A stretch of 64,000 nucleotides of DNA from DATKAS01 sp963733765 (GCA_963733765.1 CAVTEI010000003.1:2542001-2606000), one strand, 5' to 3'. Positions 45,169 through 53,962 are shown, counted from the first letter of the stretch. Notes: generated from the sequence alone by a model not told the origin. Numbers and translations are program-made.

Positions 45169-45376
45169 CACGTATGTGCAGGTCAAAGGCGGTGTCGGCG
45201 GAACGGTACAGAGCCCCGAAGTCAGAGGGGACCAATAGGAGTACCAACTGACCGGCTGACCCGGGGGCTGGCGCGCGTCGATGTGGTTTGCGTCTCGGCC
45301 GTCCCGGGCACGAGAAGCAGACGAGCAGTCGCCTTGCGACGATGACCTCGCCGGATTCGGGACAGGGGGGTTTTCG

Positions 45377-46966
45377 ATGGCTTCGTCGATGTTTGGTTGC
45401 CGGGCTGCGCGTCGGTTCCTCGTCGCTGCTGCGGTGGTCGTGCCGCTGTCTGTGTTGCCGACGGTGGCTGCGACGGCTGCGCCGTCGCAGAACGGTTGCG
45501 ACAACCGCACCAACAACACGTATTCGAAGCTGCTCGAGTGCGTGCGGCTCGAGGGGGTTCGGGCCCACCAGGCGGCCCTGCAGGCCATCGCCGACGACAA
45601 CGGCGATACCCGCGCAGCGGGAACGCCCGGTTACACCCGCAGCGTCGAATACGTCGTCGACACGCTCGAGGCCGCCGGATGGAATGTGACGCTGGACGAG
45701 TTCCCGTTCACCTTCATCCCGCCGCCGACGCTGCAGCAGCTCACGCCGGTGGCCGCAACGTACGAGACCGGCGCCTTCACGGGAAGTGGGTTCGGGACGG
45801 TCACGGGCAACGTGATCCCCGTCGACGTCAACCTCGTCCTGCCCCGGGATCCCGTCACCAGCGGTTGTGAACCAGGGGACTTCGTCGGCTTCGGCGGAAC
45901 ATCCGACATTGCCCTGATCCAGCGCGGGACGTGCACGTTCGCTGTCAAGGCGGTCAATGCCCAAGCCGCGGGGGCTGAAGCGGTGATCATCTTCAACCAG
46001 GGCAACACCCCAGCGCGGGAAGGCCTGATCGTCGGCACGCTGATCCCCGGCGGGGAAGGAGTGACGATCCCGGTCGTCGGTGCCTCGTTCGCTCAAGGTG
46101 AGGCGCTCGCCCAGGCTGGCTCGACGGCGCTCATCGACGTCGACCCGCCGGAGAGCCGTCCGCAGGTCAACGTGATCGCCGAGCTGCCCGGCACCAACAA
46201 CACCAACGTGGTGATGGCCGGTGCCCACCTCGACTCGGTGCAGGCCGGGCCCGGCATCAACGACAACGGCAGTGGCTCCGCGGTCCTGCTGGAGGTCGCC
46301 GAGCAGATCGCCAAGCTCCGCCCCCAGAACACGCTGCGCTTCGCGTGGTGGGGCGCCGAGGAGTCAGGTCTCGTCGGCTCGACGCAGTACGTCACCGGGC
46401 TGAGCCAGGCCGAGCGCGATCGCATCGCCCTGTACCTGAACTTCGACATGGTCGGCTCACCGAACTACGTGTTCATGGTGTACGACGGCGACACGTCCGG
46501 CTTCCCCGCCCCCCCGGGCGTGCCGATCCCGGAGGGTTCGGTCCAGATCGAGGATCTCTTCGAGTCGTACTACACCCTCGCCGGCCAGCCCTACGACGAC
46601 GCGCAGTTCAGCGGGCGCAGCGACTACCAGGCGTTCATCCTCAACGACATCCCGGCCGGCGGCCTGTTCACGGGCGCCGAGGTCGTCAAGACACCCGCGC
46701 AGCAGGCGATCTGGGGCGGGACAGCCGGTGCCCAGTTCGACCCGTGCTACCACCTGGCGTGCGACACCTTCGCCAACAACAGCGACCACGCCCTGAACGT
46801 GAACAGCGACGCCGTCGCCTTCGCGGTGCTCACCTACGCCTACTCCACCGAGACGGTGAACGGCGTCCCAGGCACAAAGGTGCCAGGCAACTTCGCGATC
46901 CCTGCCCCGGCTGGCCCGGAGGGGACCGGCGCTGGCGGCGGCCATCGCCCGGGCGAGCCGTCGTAG
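45377..46966 (+). CDS. Secreted M28-family aminopeptidase with PA domain
   Basis: A 529-residue secreted zinc peptidase. A signal peptide (RRFLVAAAVVVPLSVLPTVA) ends at about residue 35; a PA insert around residues 165-250 includes GFGGTSDIALIQRGTCTFAV; the M28 core has the zinc ligands in MAGAHLDSVQAG, DNGSGSAVLLEVAE, WWGAEESGLVGS and LNFDMVGSPNY, with a C-terminal CYHLACDT cysteine pair. ATG 45377 follows GGGGGG. It probably removes N-terminal residues from peptides outside the cell. It lies between two tRNA 3' remnants and is followed by a strong terminator. Confidence 0.92.
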   Translation: MASSMFGCRAARRFLVAAAVVVPLSVLPTVAATAAPSQNGCDNRTNNTYSKLLECVRLEGVRAHQAALQAIADDNGDTRAAGTPGYTRSVEYVVDTLEAAGWNVTLDEFPFTFIPPPTLQQLTPVAATYETGAFTGSGFGTVTGNVIPVDVNLVLPRDPVTSGCEPGDFVGFGGTSDIALIQRGTCTFAVKAVNAQAAGAEAVIIFNQGNTPAREGLIVGTLIPGGEGVTIPVVGASFAQGEALAQAGSTALIDVDPPESRPQVNVIAELPGTNNTNVVMAGAHLDSVQAGPGINDNGSGSAVLLEVAEQIAKLRPQNTLRFAWWGAEESGLVGSTQYVTGLSQAERDRIALYLNFDMVGSPNYVFMVYDGDTSGFPAPPGVPIPEGSVQIEDLFESYYTLAGQPYDDAQFSGRSDYQAFILNDIPAGGLFTGAEVVKTPAQQAIWGGTAGAQFDPCYHLACDTFANNSDHALNVNSDAVAFAVLTYAYSTETVNGVPGTKVPGNFAIPAPAGPEGTGAGGGHRPGEPS

Positions 46967-47016
46967 CGCCACACCGAGCGGCGTCCGTTCCCGCTGACCA
47001 TCGCGGAACTACAACT

Positions 47017-47050
47017 GAAGGCCCCGCCCCGTTTTCCGGGCGGGGCCTTC
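47017..47050. terminator. Strong hairpin terminator after the M28 gene
   Basis: A perfect 13-bp stem GAAGGCCCCGCCC / GGGCGGGGCCTTC around an 8-base loop CGTTTTCC. It lies between convergent genes and can act on both strands. Confidence 0.88.
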
Positions 47051-47051
47051 G

Positions 47052-47220
47052 TCATCTCTGCGCCACCCGCTGTGCGACGCAGCCGGCGGTCGAGCACTTG
47101 GCCCGCGCGACCTCCCGTTCGACGCGGTGGCCGTCGTCGTCGAGGCCCGCTTCGTAGGTGACGTTGACACTGTGACGGAGGCAGTAGGCGCACTGAACGG
47201 TTCGGACGATTCCTGGTCAC
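47052..47220 (-). CDS. Small CxxC zinc-finger protein, frameshifted
   Basis: From about 47,200 downward the minus strand encodes TVQCAYCLRHSVNVTY, then KCSTAGCVAQRVAQR to a TGA at 47052-47054: two cysteine pairs (CAYC and CSTAGC) that could bind zinc. The plausible start GTG at 47220 (VTRNRP) is one frame off, and 169 bp is 3n+1, as for one added base. The full product would be about 55 residues. No family recognised. Confidence 0.45.
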
Positions 47221-47357
47221 TTTTGTGGCTTGCGACTGCGGCGGGAGAGATGGAGCACTTGACTTGGGTCGTCCCTGAGGCCGATTCCTAGAGAAGCGCG
47301 CGCTAGATCGACGCACGCGCTTTCGGCGTTAGTTGCAGGCGGTACGACTTGCAGCGC

Positions 47358-47391
47358 GGGAGGCCGGGAGTTCAAATCTCCCCAGCCCGAC
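47358..47391 (+). other. Third, diverged tRNA 3'-end remnant
   Basis: GGGAG-TTCAAAT-CTCCC (47,366-47,382) forms a perfect T-arm and is followed by CAGCCCGA, the same acceptor 3' strand and discriminator as the tRNA-Pro at 38,559, but the T-stem differs and no anticodon arm precedes it. It looks like an attachment-site scar from another proline-type tRNA. The rest of 47,221-47,588 contains nothing recognisable. Confidence 0.65.
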
Positions 47392-47588
47392 GCACTCTGG
47401 GCGGAAGGACCGGTGCCGATCGAATGGGCAGACAGCCGGCCGCCCCTAATGCGAGCGCGCGTCGACGACCGATGATGCCCCGGCCTTGAAAAATTCCTGC
47501 TCTTGGGGTTGCATTTTTCCGCACGACGAACTAGTGTTCGACTCTCACTTCCCCTGGTGAATGGTGCCTTCGACGCGTTCGGGGAGGT

Positions 47589-48857
47589 GTGGTGGACGTC
47601 AACGAAGTCGTGCGATTGGTGCGCGCCGTGGCGTCGGTGGACGAGAACTCCACACGCGAGAAGGTGACCCAGGGCGTCGCCGATCTGGCGGCGATCAAGC
47701 GATGGTGCGACGGGCGGGAGGTCGCGCTCGCCGGGTACATGGCGACGCACAGCCCGCTGCCCGAAAAGCACATGGCGAAAGCGGGGCGGTCGTCGCGCAA
47801 GAAGGCGAAGCGTGCGCTGCGCCGCAAGGAGACAACGAAGGAGACGCCGAAGCTCGGCAAGGCGCTCGAGGAGGGTAAGGTCTCCGGTGAGCACCTCGAC
47901 GCGGCCGGCGCGGCGCTGCGTGATGTCGATGACGACAAGCGCCGAGAGCTCGCCAAGCGCATCGACGCTCTGACTGGCGATGCGGAGGAGATGAGCGCGG
48001 AGGAGTTCGCGCGCAAGGTGCGCGACGAGCAACGTCGCCTCGAAGACGATGGTGGTGAGGATCGGCTCGCGCGTCAGCAGCGAGCGATCCGCTTCAACCA
48101 CCGTGTCGATCCCGCCACGGGCATGATCGAGTACTGGGGCAAGCTCGATCCGCTGCGCGGAATGAAGCTCCTCAACCAGATTAAAGGAGCGGGTGGCCCA
48201 GCGCTTCGCCGAAAGACACCCGACGACTGCCCGTCAGACCCTGTCGAGAAGAACGCCTACCTGACGGCCCTTGCGCTGCTCGATCTGTGCGAGGGGCATG
48301 GGCAGCGGGGCGGACGGCCCGAGGTGATAGTCGTGGTCGACACCCGCGACGCCGGATCAGACAGCGGGCCACATGTCGATTGGGGGATCCCGGTCGAGCT
48401 GCCCGTTCGGGTGCTCATCGAGATGCTCGGCGAGGCCGCCGTGCGCACGGTCATCGTGCGCAACGGGGCGATCATCCACGCCCCCGGACGACTCAACCTC
48501 GGTCGCACCACCCGGCTCGCGAACGCCGCGCAACGACGTGCGTTGCGAGCGATCTATCCCCGGTGTGCGATCCCCGACTGCCCGACCCGCTTCGATCTCT
48601 GCAAGATCCACCACATCCAATGGTGGCGCCACGGCGGCCGCACCGACCTCGAAAATCTGCTGCCGGTGTGCGTTCGACATCACACCGCCATCCACGACGA
48701 AGGATGGATCATCGAGCTGGGGCCCGATCGCGTGCTCACGCTCACGCTCCCGAACGGTGAGGTGATGACGACCGGGTCCTCCCAAGCGGCGCGCCGCATG
48801 ACCGACCCGTTGCCGATCGGCGGCGCCGGTGGGCTTCACCCCGGCGTCGTTCGGTGA
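47589..48857 (+). CDS. DUF222/HNH endonuclease family protein (13E12-type)
   Basis: A 422-residue protein with a helical DUF222-like N-terminal half and a C-terminal HNH nuclease motif: IPDCPTRFDLCKIHHIQWWR and LLPVCVRHHTAIHDEGW. These genes are repeated in many actinobacterial genomes and often sit near mobile DNA; the natural role is unknown. The ribosome site GGGGAGG is at 47581-47587; GTG at 47589 or 47592 is the start. It lies just outside the third tRNA remnant. Confidence 0.88.
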   Translation: MVDVNEVVRLVRAVASVDENSTREKVTQGVADLAAIKRWCDGREVALAGYMATHSPLPEKHMAKAGRSSRKKAKRALRRKETTKETPKLGKALEEGKVSGEHLDAAGAALRDVDDDKRRELAKRIDALTGDAEEMSAEEFARKVRDEQRRLEDDGGEDRLARQQRAIRFNHRVDPATGMIEYWGKLDPLRGMKLLNQIKGAGGPALRRKTPDDCPSDPVEKNAYLTALALLDLCEGHGQRGGRPEVIVVVDTRDAGSDSGPHVDWGIPVELPVRVLIEMLGEAAVRTVIVRNGAIIHAPGRLNLGRTTRLANAAQRRALRAIYPRCAIPDCPTRFDLCKIHHIQWWRHGGRTDLENLLPVCVRHHTAIHDEGWIIELGPDRVLTLTLPNGEVMTTGSSQAARRMTDPLPIGGAGGLHPGVVR

Positions 48858-48907
48858 TGCGCGAAACTTCCGCGTAAGCAAGCAGGACAACCGGGCATGG
48901 ACGAGTC

Positions 48908-49490
48908 ATGAGCAGACGGACGGAAGCGCCGGTCGGTGGCTGCTCAAGTGAGAACCTCCGGTTCGACGAGATCTACCGTCGTTTCTACCGACCGATCCGC
49001 GACTATTGCCGCCGTCGCGTGGCCAACGGATGTCGTCGATGATGTCGTGAGCGAGGTGTTTCTCACGGCGTGGCGTCGCCTCGACGATGTCCCCGCTGGG
49101 GATGCGGCGCTGGTGTGGCTGTACGGGGTCGCCTACCGGGTCATCGGCCACCAGTGGCGGACCGCGGCGAGGCGACGCCGGCTCGATGTCCGGATGCGCG
49201 GCGTGGTGGATCGTCCCGCGTCCGGCCCGGACGAGTCGGTGCTGGATGGCGATGAGTGCCAGCTCGTTCTCGCGGCGATCTCCCGCCTCGGTGACACCGA
49301 CGCCGAGGTGCTCCGGCTCGTGGCGTGGGAGCACCTCGAGGTCGTCGACATCGCTTCCGTGCTCGAGATCGCCCCGAATGCGGCGGCGCAACGGCTGCAT
49401 CGAGCCCGCGGGAACCTCGGCCGCGAGTATCGCCGGCTGCAAGCCAGACCGAACCCAACCCCTGAAGCTCCGACAGGAGGTGTCGGGTGA
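48908..49490 (+). CDS. ECF-type RNA polymerase sigma factor, frameshifted
   Basis: ATG 48908 begins SRRTEAPVGG and FDEIYRRFYRPIRDYCRRRV (region 2). After one added base near 49028 the sequence continues DVVDDVVSEVFLTAWRRLDD, then WLYGVAYRVIGHQWR, and region 4 with EVLRLVAWEHLEVVDIASVL and AAAQRLHRARGNL. The span is 3n+1. It would be about 193 residues. Its stop overlaps the following membrane-protein gene by 4 bp (GTGA), the typical sigma/anti-sigma layout. Confidence 0.85.
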
Positions 49491-50533
49491 TCACCGACGA
49501 TGAAGTGATGCGCGTCCTCGAACGGGCCGACCCGGCTCGCGTCGACGATGCCATCCCGCTGCCCGATGTTGCCGACTACTTCGACGCCCTGCGCACGAGG
49601 AGCACTACCGCGACAGTCATCGACATCGAACCGACACCCACTCGCCGTCACCGGCGGCGCGTGGTCGTAGCCATTGGTGTCGCGGCCGCGGTCGTGGCCA
49701 TCACCGCCGGGCTGGTGCCCGCCGTTAGCCGAGACAACAGCGAACCTGTACGCCCGGCCATCCCGCCCACCACCCGCCCGTCGCCGATCACTGCCGCTCC
49801 AAGCACGACCGTCGCCGCCGCGTTCGCGGCACGTGTCGGCCTGATCGGTCTGCCACCGGAGGGCGCCGACGCCCAGTCGGCCAGAACGCGGCGAACTGGT
49901 CGACAGCTACTTCATCGCGATCGGTGGTTATCAGTACGCCGGCGTCGCTCGCCTCTACGCCGACGGGCGGCTGATCTGGCGCCAGCTACTTCCCCGACCC
50001 GGAGTGGTCCTCCTCGACAGGGTGGGTGGAGCAGCGCCTGACCCCTGAGGGAGTCGAGCTCGTGCGGACACGTCACGGGAACCCGCTACTGCTGCACGAA
50101 TCGCTGCCCGCGAGCGCGTGGGAAGACAAACAGTTCAGGAAGTATGTCCCGGTCGGCTACGCCGCGTGCTTCTTTCTGCACGACCCGAACAAGTTGGGGG
50201 CAGCCCAGACGTCTTCGGTTGTCGCCCCGCCGATCGAGCAATTGCTGGCCGTGCTTCCGACGTCGGCCGCGGATCTGCTGCGCGGCAGGCTGACCGTACC
50301 GGCGGTGCGCGGCTCGAGCGACGCCCAATACGACTGCTTGGCCTTGACCACAGATGACGCTCGACGGCTCGACCGCGCTCTCGCCGACGCCGGGGTCGAA
50401 GGGGGCACCGACGAACACATGCTCTGGTACCACCTCGAGTACGTCGGTCAGGACGGCACCCCGCTCGAAATGAAGCATCGGCTTCGAGCCCGTGTTCCCA
50501 GACGGCACCATCAGCTGCTCGGCGTGCGGCTGA
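49487..50533 (+). CDS. Single-pass membrane protein paired with ECF sigma factor (anti-sigma-like), three frameshifts
   Basis: N-terminal cytoplasmic part (about 60 residues) contains EVMRVLERADPARVDDAIPL, then a membrane helix VVVAIGVAAAVVAITAGLVP and an extracellular Pro/Thr linker. Frame changes near 49893, 49990 and 50490 link it to ELVDSYFAIGGYQYAGVARL, YFPDPEWSSSTGWVEQRLTP, AACFFLHDPNKLGAAQTSSV and a final TISCSACG stop at 50531-50533. Three added bases sum to a whole codon, matching the span. Topology and operon position suggest a sigma-factor regulator, but no ZAS zinc motif is visible. Confidence 0.65.
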
Positions 50534-50551
50534 CTTCGCGCAGCCGAACCG

Positions 50552-50583
50552 AGGCCCCCGCCACTTCGCCGTCGGTGGGGCCT
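50552..50583 (+). terminator. Terminator after the ECF sigma operon
   Basis: A 7-bp stem AGGCCCC / GGGGCCT followed by TCCTTTTCTC, lying 18 bp after the operon's stop codon. Confidence 0.6.
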
Positions 50584-50685
50584 TCCTTTTCTCTGGCCCT
50601 CTTCCTGAACGGCGGTTTAGTATTCGCGCGTCTCGGCTGTGCTCAGGCATCTATCGCCGAAGCTGAGAGTGCCGCTGAGGAGCAG

Positions 50686-50724
50686 CAAGCCCCGACGTCG
50701 GGAGGGGTCCGAGGTCGGGGCTTG
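50686..50724. terminator. Hairpin of the CAAGCCCCGAC family, copy 1
   Basis: Perfect 11-bp stem CAAGCCCCGAC / GTCGGGGCTTG, 17-base loop, then TGTGCGCGTG. It lies between convergent genes, so it can serve as a bidirectional terminator. Confidence 0.75.
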
Positions 50725-50779
50725 TGCGCGTGGACGGGGTCTCTGCGCTGACCGTGACGGACACCTCGGGACTTCGCGC

Positions 50780-51052
50780 CTACTTGGTGAACGCCGTGTG
50801 CAGAGGGTGGAACTTCCGGTCAGGGTCGATGCCGGGCGGCAAGTTGGGCTTCACGTTGTTGTTGAACCACTCGTCGCCGTCCTCTTGCGACTCCCACACT
50901 TCGACGACCCGCCAGCCACCCGATGGGCTCGGCCCGCCAGCATGGGATACGAAACCCTTGGAGGCGCGCATTCCCGGCATCATGCCGCCCACCATCCCGG
51001 CGTACACGTCCTCGGTCAGACCCGGCACTTCAGCAATCATGAGAACGGCCAT
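50780..51052 (-). CDS. Small ABM-like dimeric alpha/beta-barrel protein
   Basis: A 90-residue protein with the ferredoxin-like pattern of antibiotic-biosynthesis-monooxygenase domains: MAVLMIAEVPGLTEDVY, FVSHAGGPSPSGGWRVVEVW and ESQEDGDEWFNNNVKP. These small barrels include monooxygenases and ligand-binding proteins. GAAGGAG lies before the ATG at 51052. Reaction unknown. Confidence 0.7.
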   Translation of the reverse strand: MAVLMIAEVPGLTEDVYAGMVGGMMPGMRASKGFVSHAGGPSPSGGWRVVEVWESQEDGDEWFNNNVKPNLPPGIDPDRKFHPLHTAFTK

Positions 51053-51217
51053 GTGGGCTCCTTCGTCGTCGGGCGGACCCTAACGCTGACGCAAAGGCAC
51101 AGTGGCTGCCGACGGCTTTGAAAGATCTCCGGGCAAACGGTCGATTTCGAGGGATCCCGTTCGTGGAGGTGGTGAGGGCCGGAGAGACCGAGCCCCGAGC
51201 CCCCAGAGGAGTCTCCG

Positions 51218-51673
51218 ATGACCGCCACGATCACCTCCGCAGTCACCACCGTCGACACCGAGCAAGCTGACCGTTCCACCTCCCGCCAGCCCTCGCTCTG
51301 CCGCGCCGGGCTCGCCGTTGGCCTCGTCGCCGCGGTCACTACCTCCGCCATTGCCGCCGGAGCCCACGCCACGGGCGTCTCGCTCGAGACGGCGCCGGGG
51401 GAGCAGATCCCCGTGCTGGGCTTCGGCCAGCTGACGCTGTTCTTCACGGCGATCGGCGTGGCAATCGCAGCCGTCCTTCGCCGCAGGGCCACCAATCCTC
51501 AGGCGACCTTCGTCAAGGTCACGCTTGCGCTGACCGCGCTTTCGGTGGTGCCTGACCTGGTCCTGTCGGCAGACATCGCGACGAAGCTCACGCTCGTGCT
51601 GACGCACCTCGTCGCCGCCGCGATCGTCATCCCGGTCGTGGCCTCCCGCCTCCCCGAACACGGTCGCCGCTGA
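51218..51673 (+). CDS. DUF6069-like four-helix membrane protein
   Basis: A 151-residue protein with an N-terminal Ser/Thr-rich tail and four hydrophobic helices (LAVGLVAAVTTSAIAAGA, LTLFFTAIGVAIAAVL, TLALTALSVVPDLVL and LTLVLTHLVAAAIVIPVV). This matches the short DUF6069 membrane family of Actinobacteria. Function unknown. Confidence 0.68.
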   Translation: MTATITSAVTTVDTEQADRSTSRQPSLCRAGLAVGLVAAVTTSAIAAGAHATGVSLETAPGEQIPVLGFGQLTLFFTAIGVAIAAVLRRRATNPQATFVKVTLALTALSVVPDLVLSADIATKLTLVLTHLVAAAIVIPVVASRLPEHGRR

Positions 51674-51693
51674 CCTCGGCCCTCGCGAGGCTG

Positions 51694-51732
51694 CAAGTCC
51701 CGACTCCGGGTCCGCGCCCGGGTCGGGGCTTG
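51694..51732. terminator. Hairpin of the CAAGCCCCGAC family, copy 2
   Basis: CAAGTCCCGAC / GTCGGGGCTTG pairs over 11 bp with one G-U, continued by CCGGG / CCCGG. Like copy 1 it ends in TGTGCGCGTG. It separates two convergent genes. Confidence 0.72.
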
Positions 51733-51786
51733 TGCGCGTGCGGAGGCGCGGCAGAGGAGCTTTCGCGCGTGTGGACCGCTCGCGCG

Positions 51787-52410
51787 TCAGTTGATCTTGC
51801 GCAGGATCACTGTGTGGCCGCTCGCGGGGACGAAGAGCGCGCCGGTTCGCTCCATCAGCTTGGCGAACGCGCCACCTTCTTGGAGCTTCTCGTTCGCCGC
51901 CTGAAGGCCGGCCATCGAGTCGGCCCCCCGAGCGAACCGCACGCCGCCAACGGGTCCCGAAATTTGGATGACGAATGCGGCCGGTTCGCCCGTGGTCGAC
52001 GCCAGCAGCTCCTGCATCTCGACGCCAAATGCGGTCACTTCCGGGAGCTTGCCCGGTGCGCCGACGGCGCTCACGATGCTCATCACCGGTTTGGGGCCAT
52101 CGAACGTCGAAACCACGACGCGCCCGATGTTGTCCTCGGGGAGCCCTTCGAAGAGCTCAGCGCCCCGGTTGGCGAACTCGGCAGCGCCGGCATCGCTCGC
52201 GATCCGCTCGACGGTTTCGTCGAGCTCGCTCATCTGGTCGACGAGGTAGCTGAACTGCAGAACCCCCGCCGGCTGGCCGTACGCGAGTCGTTGCACGGCG
52301 ATCGTCTTTCCGATGACCTTGCCCACGTGGGCAGAGGACTCGATGGCGAAATCCAAGGCCTGCGTCAACTTGCCGGCTTTGATCGTCCGGCGGCGAACAA
52401 AAATGAACAT
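51787..52410 (-). CDS. Hypothetical protein with two barrel-like halves
   Basis: A 207-residue protein. ATG 52410 is preceded by an ideal AGGAGG. The N-terminal half MFIFVRRRTIKAGKLTQALD with LAYGQPAGVLQFSYLVDQ resembles NIPSNAP or ABM-like alpha/beta barrels, and the second half repeats the layout (FVIQISGPVGGVRFARGA). No signal peptide. Family not certain. Confidence 0.65.
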   Translation of the reverse strand: MFIFVRRRTIKAGKLTQALDFAIESSAHVGKVIGKTIAVQRLAYGQPAGVLQFSYLVDQMSELDETVERIASDAGAAEFANRGAELFEGLPEDNIGRVVVSTFDGPKPVMSIVSAVGAPGKLPEVTAFGVEMQELLASTTGEPAAFVIQISGPVGGVRFARGADSMAGLQAANEKLQEGGAFAKLMERTGALFVPASGHTVILRKIN

Positions 52411-52523
52411 GCGTCCTCCTGGCATTCCTGCTGTGCCCACGGGTCGTCCCCGGGGGCGCGGCGATCCTCTACCCCCGGTGACTACCCGTCAACTAACGCG
52501 ACACAGTGCACTGAGATGCGGCT

Positions 52524-53030
52524 TCAGACCTTCAGGTGGCCTCGGTAGACGAAGGTCCCATCCGCGACGACATCCTTGAAGTCGACGCGACCGGTGACGC
52601 CGGCGAAATCGCCAGAGCCCGCCACGATGGGGTGCTGGCAGCGTCCCTTGAGCTCGACTCCGGTCGACACGTCCGGGTCCCACTTCGACTCGAACTTGTA
52701 GGTGGTGGTGAAGTTGCTGTCCGGGTCCTCGAACGGGACGAACAGCTCGCTACCCGTCTCGAGGTAGATGCCGCTCGGCGCGCCGTTGTCCTTGGAGCTC
52801 TCGATGCGGGTGTACCAGCAGCCCTGCAAGTCGCCGTCCATCACGAGCGGCGGGTATGAGTCGAATGAGTCGAACTCGGGCGGGGGTGCGTCTGGGCAGA
52901 GGTCTCCCGGGTCGTCGAATGTGGCGGTGCCGGAGATCTGCGTGGTTCCCGCCCCCGCTGGAGTGGCGCCCACCCCAACGAACCCAAGGATCAGAACCGC
53001 CAGCACGGCCAGTCGACGGAAGTTGCGCAT
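52524..53030 (-). CDS. Secreted protein with possible beta-barrel (allene-oxide-cyclase-like) fold
   Basis: A 168-residue protein with a signal peptide (NFRRLAVLAVLILGFVGVGA) and mature part rich in strands: GTTQISGTATFDDPGDLC, CWYTRIESSKDNGAP, and a C-terminal GSGDFAGVTGRVDFKDVVAD that resembles the barrel end seen in allene-oxide-cyclase-like proteins. Four cysteines may form disulfides. ATG 53030 has a GGGAGGAG ribosome site. Confidence 0.7.
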   Translation of the reverse strand: MRNFRRLAVLAVLILGFVGVGATPAGAGTTQISGTATFDDPGDLCPDAPPPEFDSFDSYPPLVMDGDLQGCWYTRIESSKDNGAPSGIYLETGSELFVPFEDPDSNFTTTYKFESKWDPDVSTGVELKGRCQHPIVAGSGDFAGVTGRVDFKDVVADGTFVYRGHLKV

Positions 53031-53256
53031 CACTCCTCCCACCTGGTGCATGTGCACCGGTCGTCCGGCGTCTCACTTTGCGCCCATGTGAACGCACTGT
53101 CCACTCACCGTGTGCGGACGGATGAAGTTGGGGCGAAGCGGGAACGGATCGTAGGCACACCACTCGTGGCGTCGTCCGACAGGGCGAGGCGCCGCGCTGA
53201 TGCGTGCGCTTGCAGACGATCGGCGAACCGAACCGGTTCGCGAGGAGGGAGGACCA

Positions 53257-53583
53257 ATGTCTCGAATGAAGGCGGGCGTCGCGGCTGCGCTCATCGCGGC
53301 CACGGTTGCCGGCACGAACGTCGGCGTTGCTTTCGGAGGAGAGCTCACCGGTGGCCCCCGTCCCAAGCCGACCCAAGGCCCGGCTCACGCGAACTCGATT
53401 TGCGTCTTCTCCGGGCAGAACGACGACCCCGGCGCCCCGTTGATTTTGGACGACTTTGTCAACGCTCCGAATGGACCCGGCGGCAGGACCCAATCTTTCG
53501 GGCAGGACGTCAAACTGGGCCGGGATCCCCACCTGTTCACCCCTGGCGACGCGTGCCGGGGCGGTAGCAACCAACCCGAATAG
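53257..53583 (+). CDS. Small secreted protein
   Basis: A 108-residue protein with a strong GAGGAGGGAGG ribosome site before ATG 53257 and a signal peptide (AGVAAALIAATVAGTNVGVA). The mature part is Gly/Pro/Asn-rich with two cysteines and no recognised domain. It is divergent from the secreted barrel gene. Confidence 0.62.
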   Translation: MSRMKAGVAAALIAATVAGTNVGVAFGGELTGGPRPKPTQGPAHANSICVFSGQNDDPGAPLILDDFVNAPNGPGGRTQSFGQDVKLGRDPHLFTPGDACRGGSNQPE

Positions 53584-53615
53584 GTCGTCACACTGACCAG
53601 ACGCCCTGAGACGCG

Positions 53616-53657
53616 CGCAAGCCCCGACTTCGGACTCCGCCGCCGTCGGGGCTTGCG
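53616..53657. terminator. Hairpin of the CAAGCCCCGAC family, copy 3
   Basis: Perfect 13-bp stem CGCAAGCCCCGAC / GTCGGGGCTTGCG with a 16-base loop, followed by GCCTTTA. Located 33 bp after the small secreted gene. Confidence 0.75.
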
Positions 53658-53784
53658 GCCTTTACCTCCCCGTGCCCGGTGCTCCGGCCGGCAGACCGGG
53701 CAGCAGCGGAGGCGACGACGGATTGTAAACCCGTGGTTCATCACCGTGTCGAGACGTGTGAGCCGGTTTCTCGGTGATGGAGCA

Positions 53785-53829
53785 CGCAAGCCCCGACTCC
53801 AGATGGCGGACCCGAAGTCGAGGCTTGCG
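53785..53829. repeat. Hairpin of the CAAGCCCCGAC family, copy 4
   Basis: CGCAAGCCCCGAC / GTCGAGGCTTGCG pairs over 13 positions with one mismatch and is followed by GCTTTA. No gene ends immediately before it, so it is not obviously a terminator. Confidence 0.72.
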
Positions 53830-53962
53830 GCTTTACCCCCTCAGCGCCCCACCCAAAGCTTCGGCGGAAAGCCGGACGAGCAGCCGAGACGCGCGAATGC
53901 TAAACACTGCTGTCAAGGCCCCCCCGGCGTCGCGGGAACGACCGGGCGGACCTCAGAAATAG

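Noticed and set aside
45133..45240. Short open frames across the right tRNA repeat (translated tRNA text such as GGSNPLSP or RGFEPPTS)
   Set aside because: These peptides are a well-known artefact of translating tRNA 3' ends.
53715..53790. tRNA-Tyr-like anticodon arm (ACGGATTGTAAACCCGT)
   Set aside because: The anticodon stem has a mismatch and no matching T-arm or acceptor stem could be built, so no tRNA is called.
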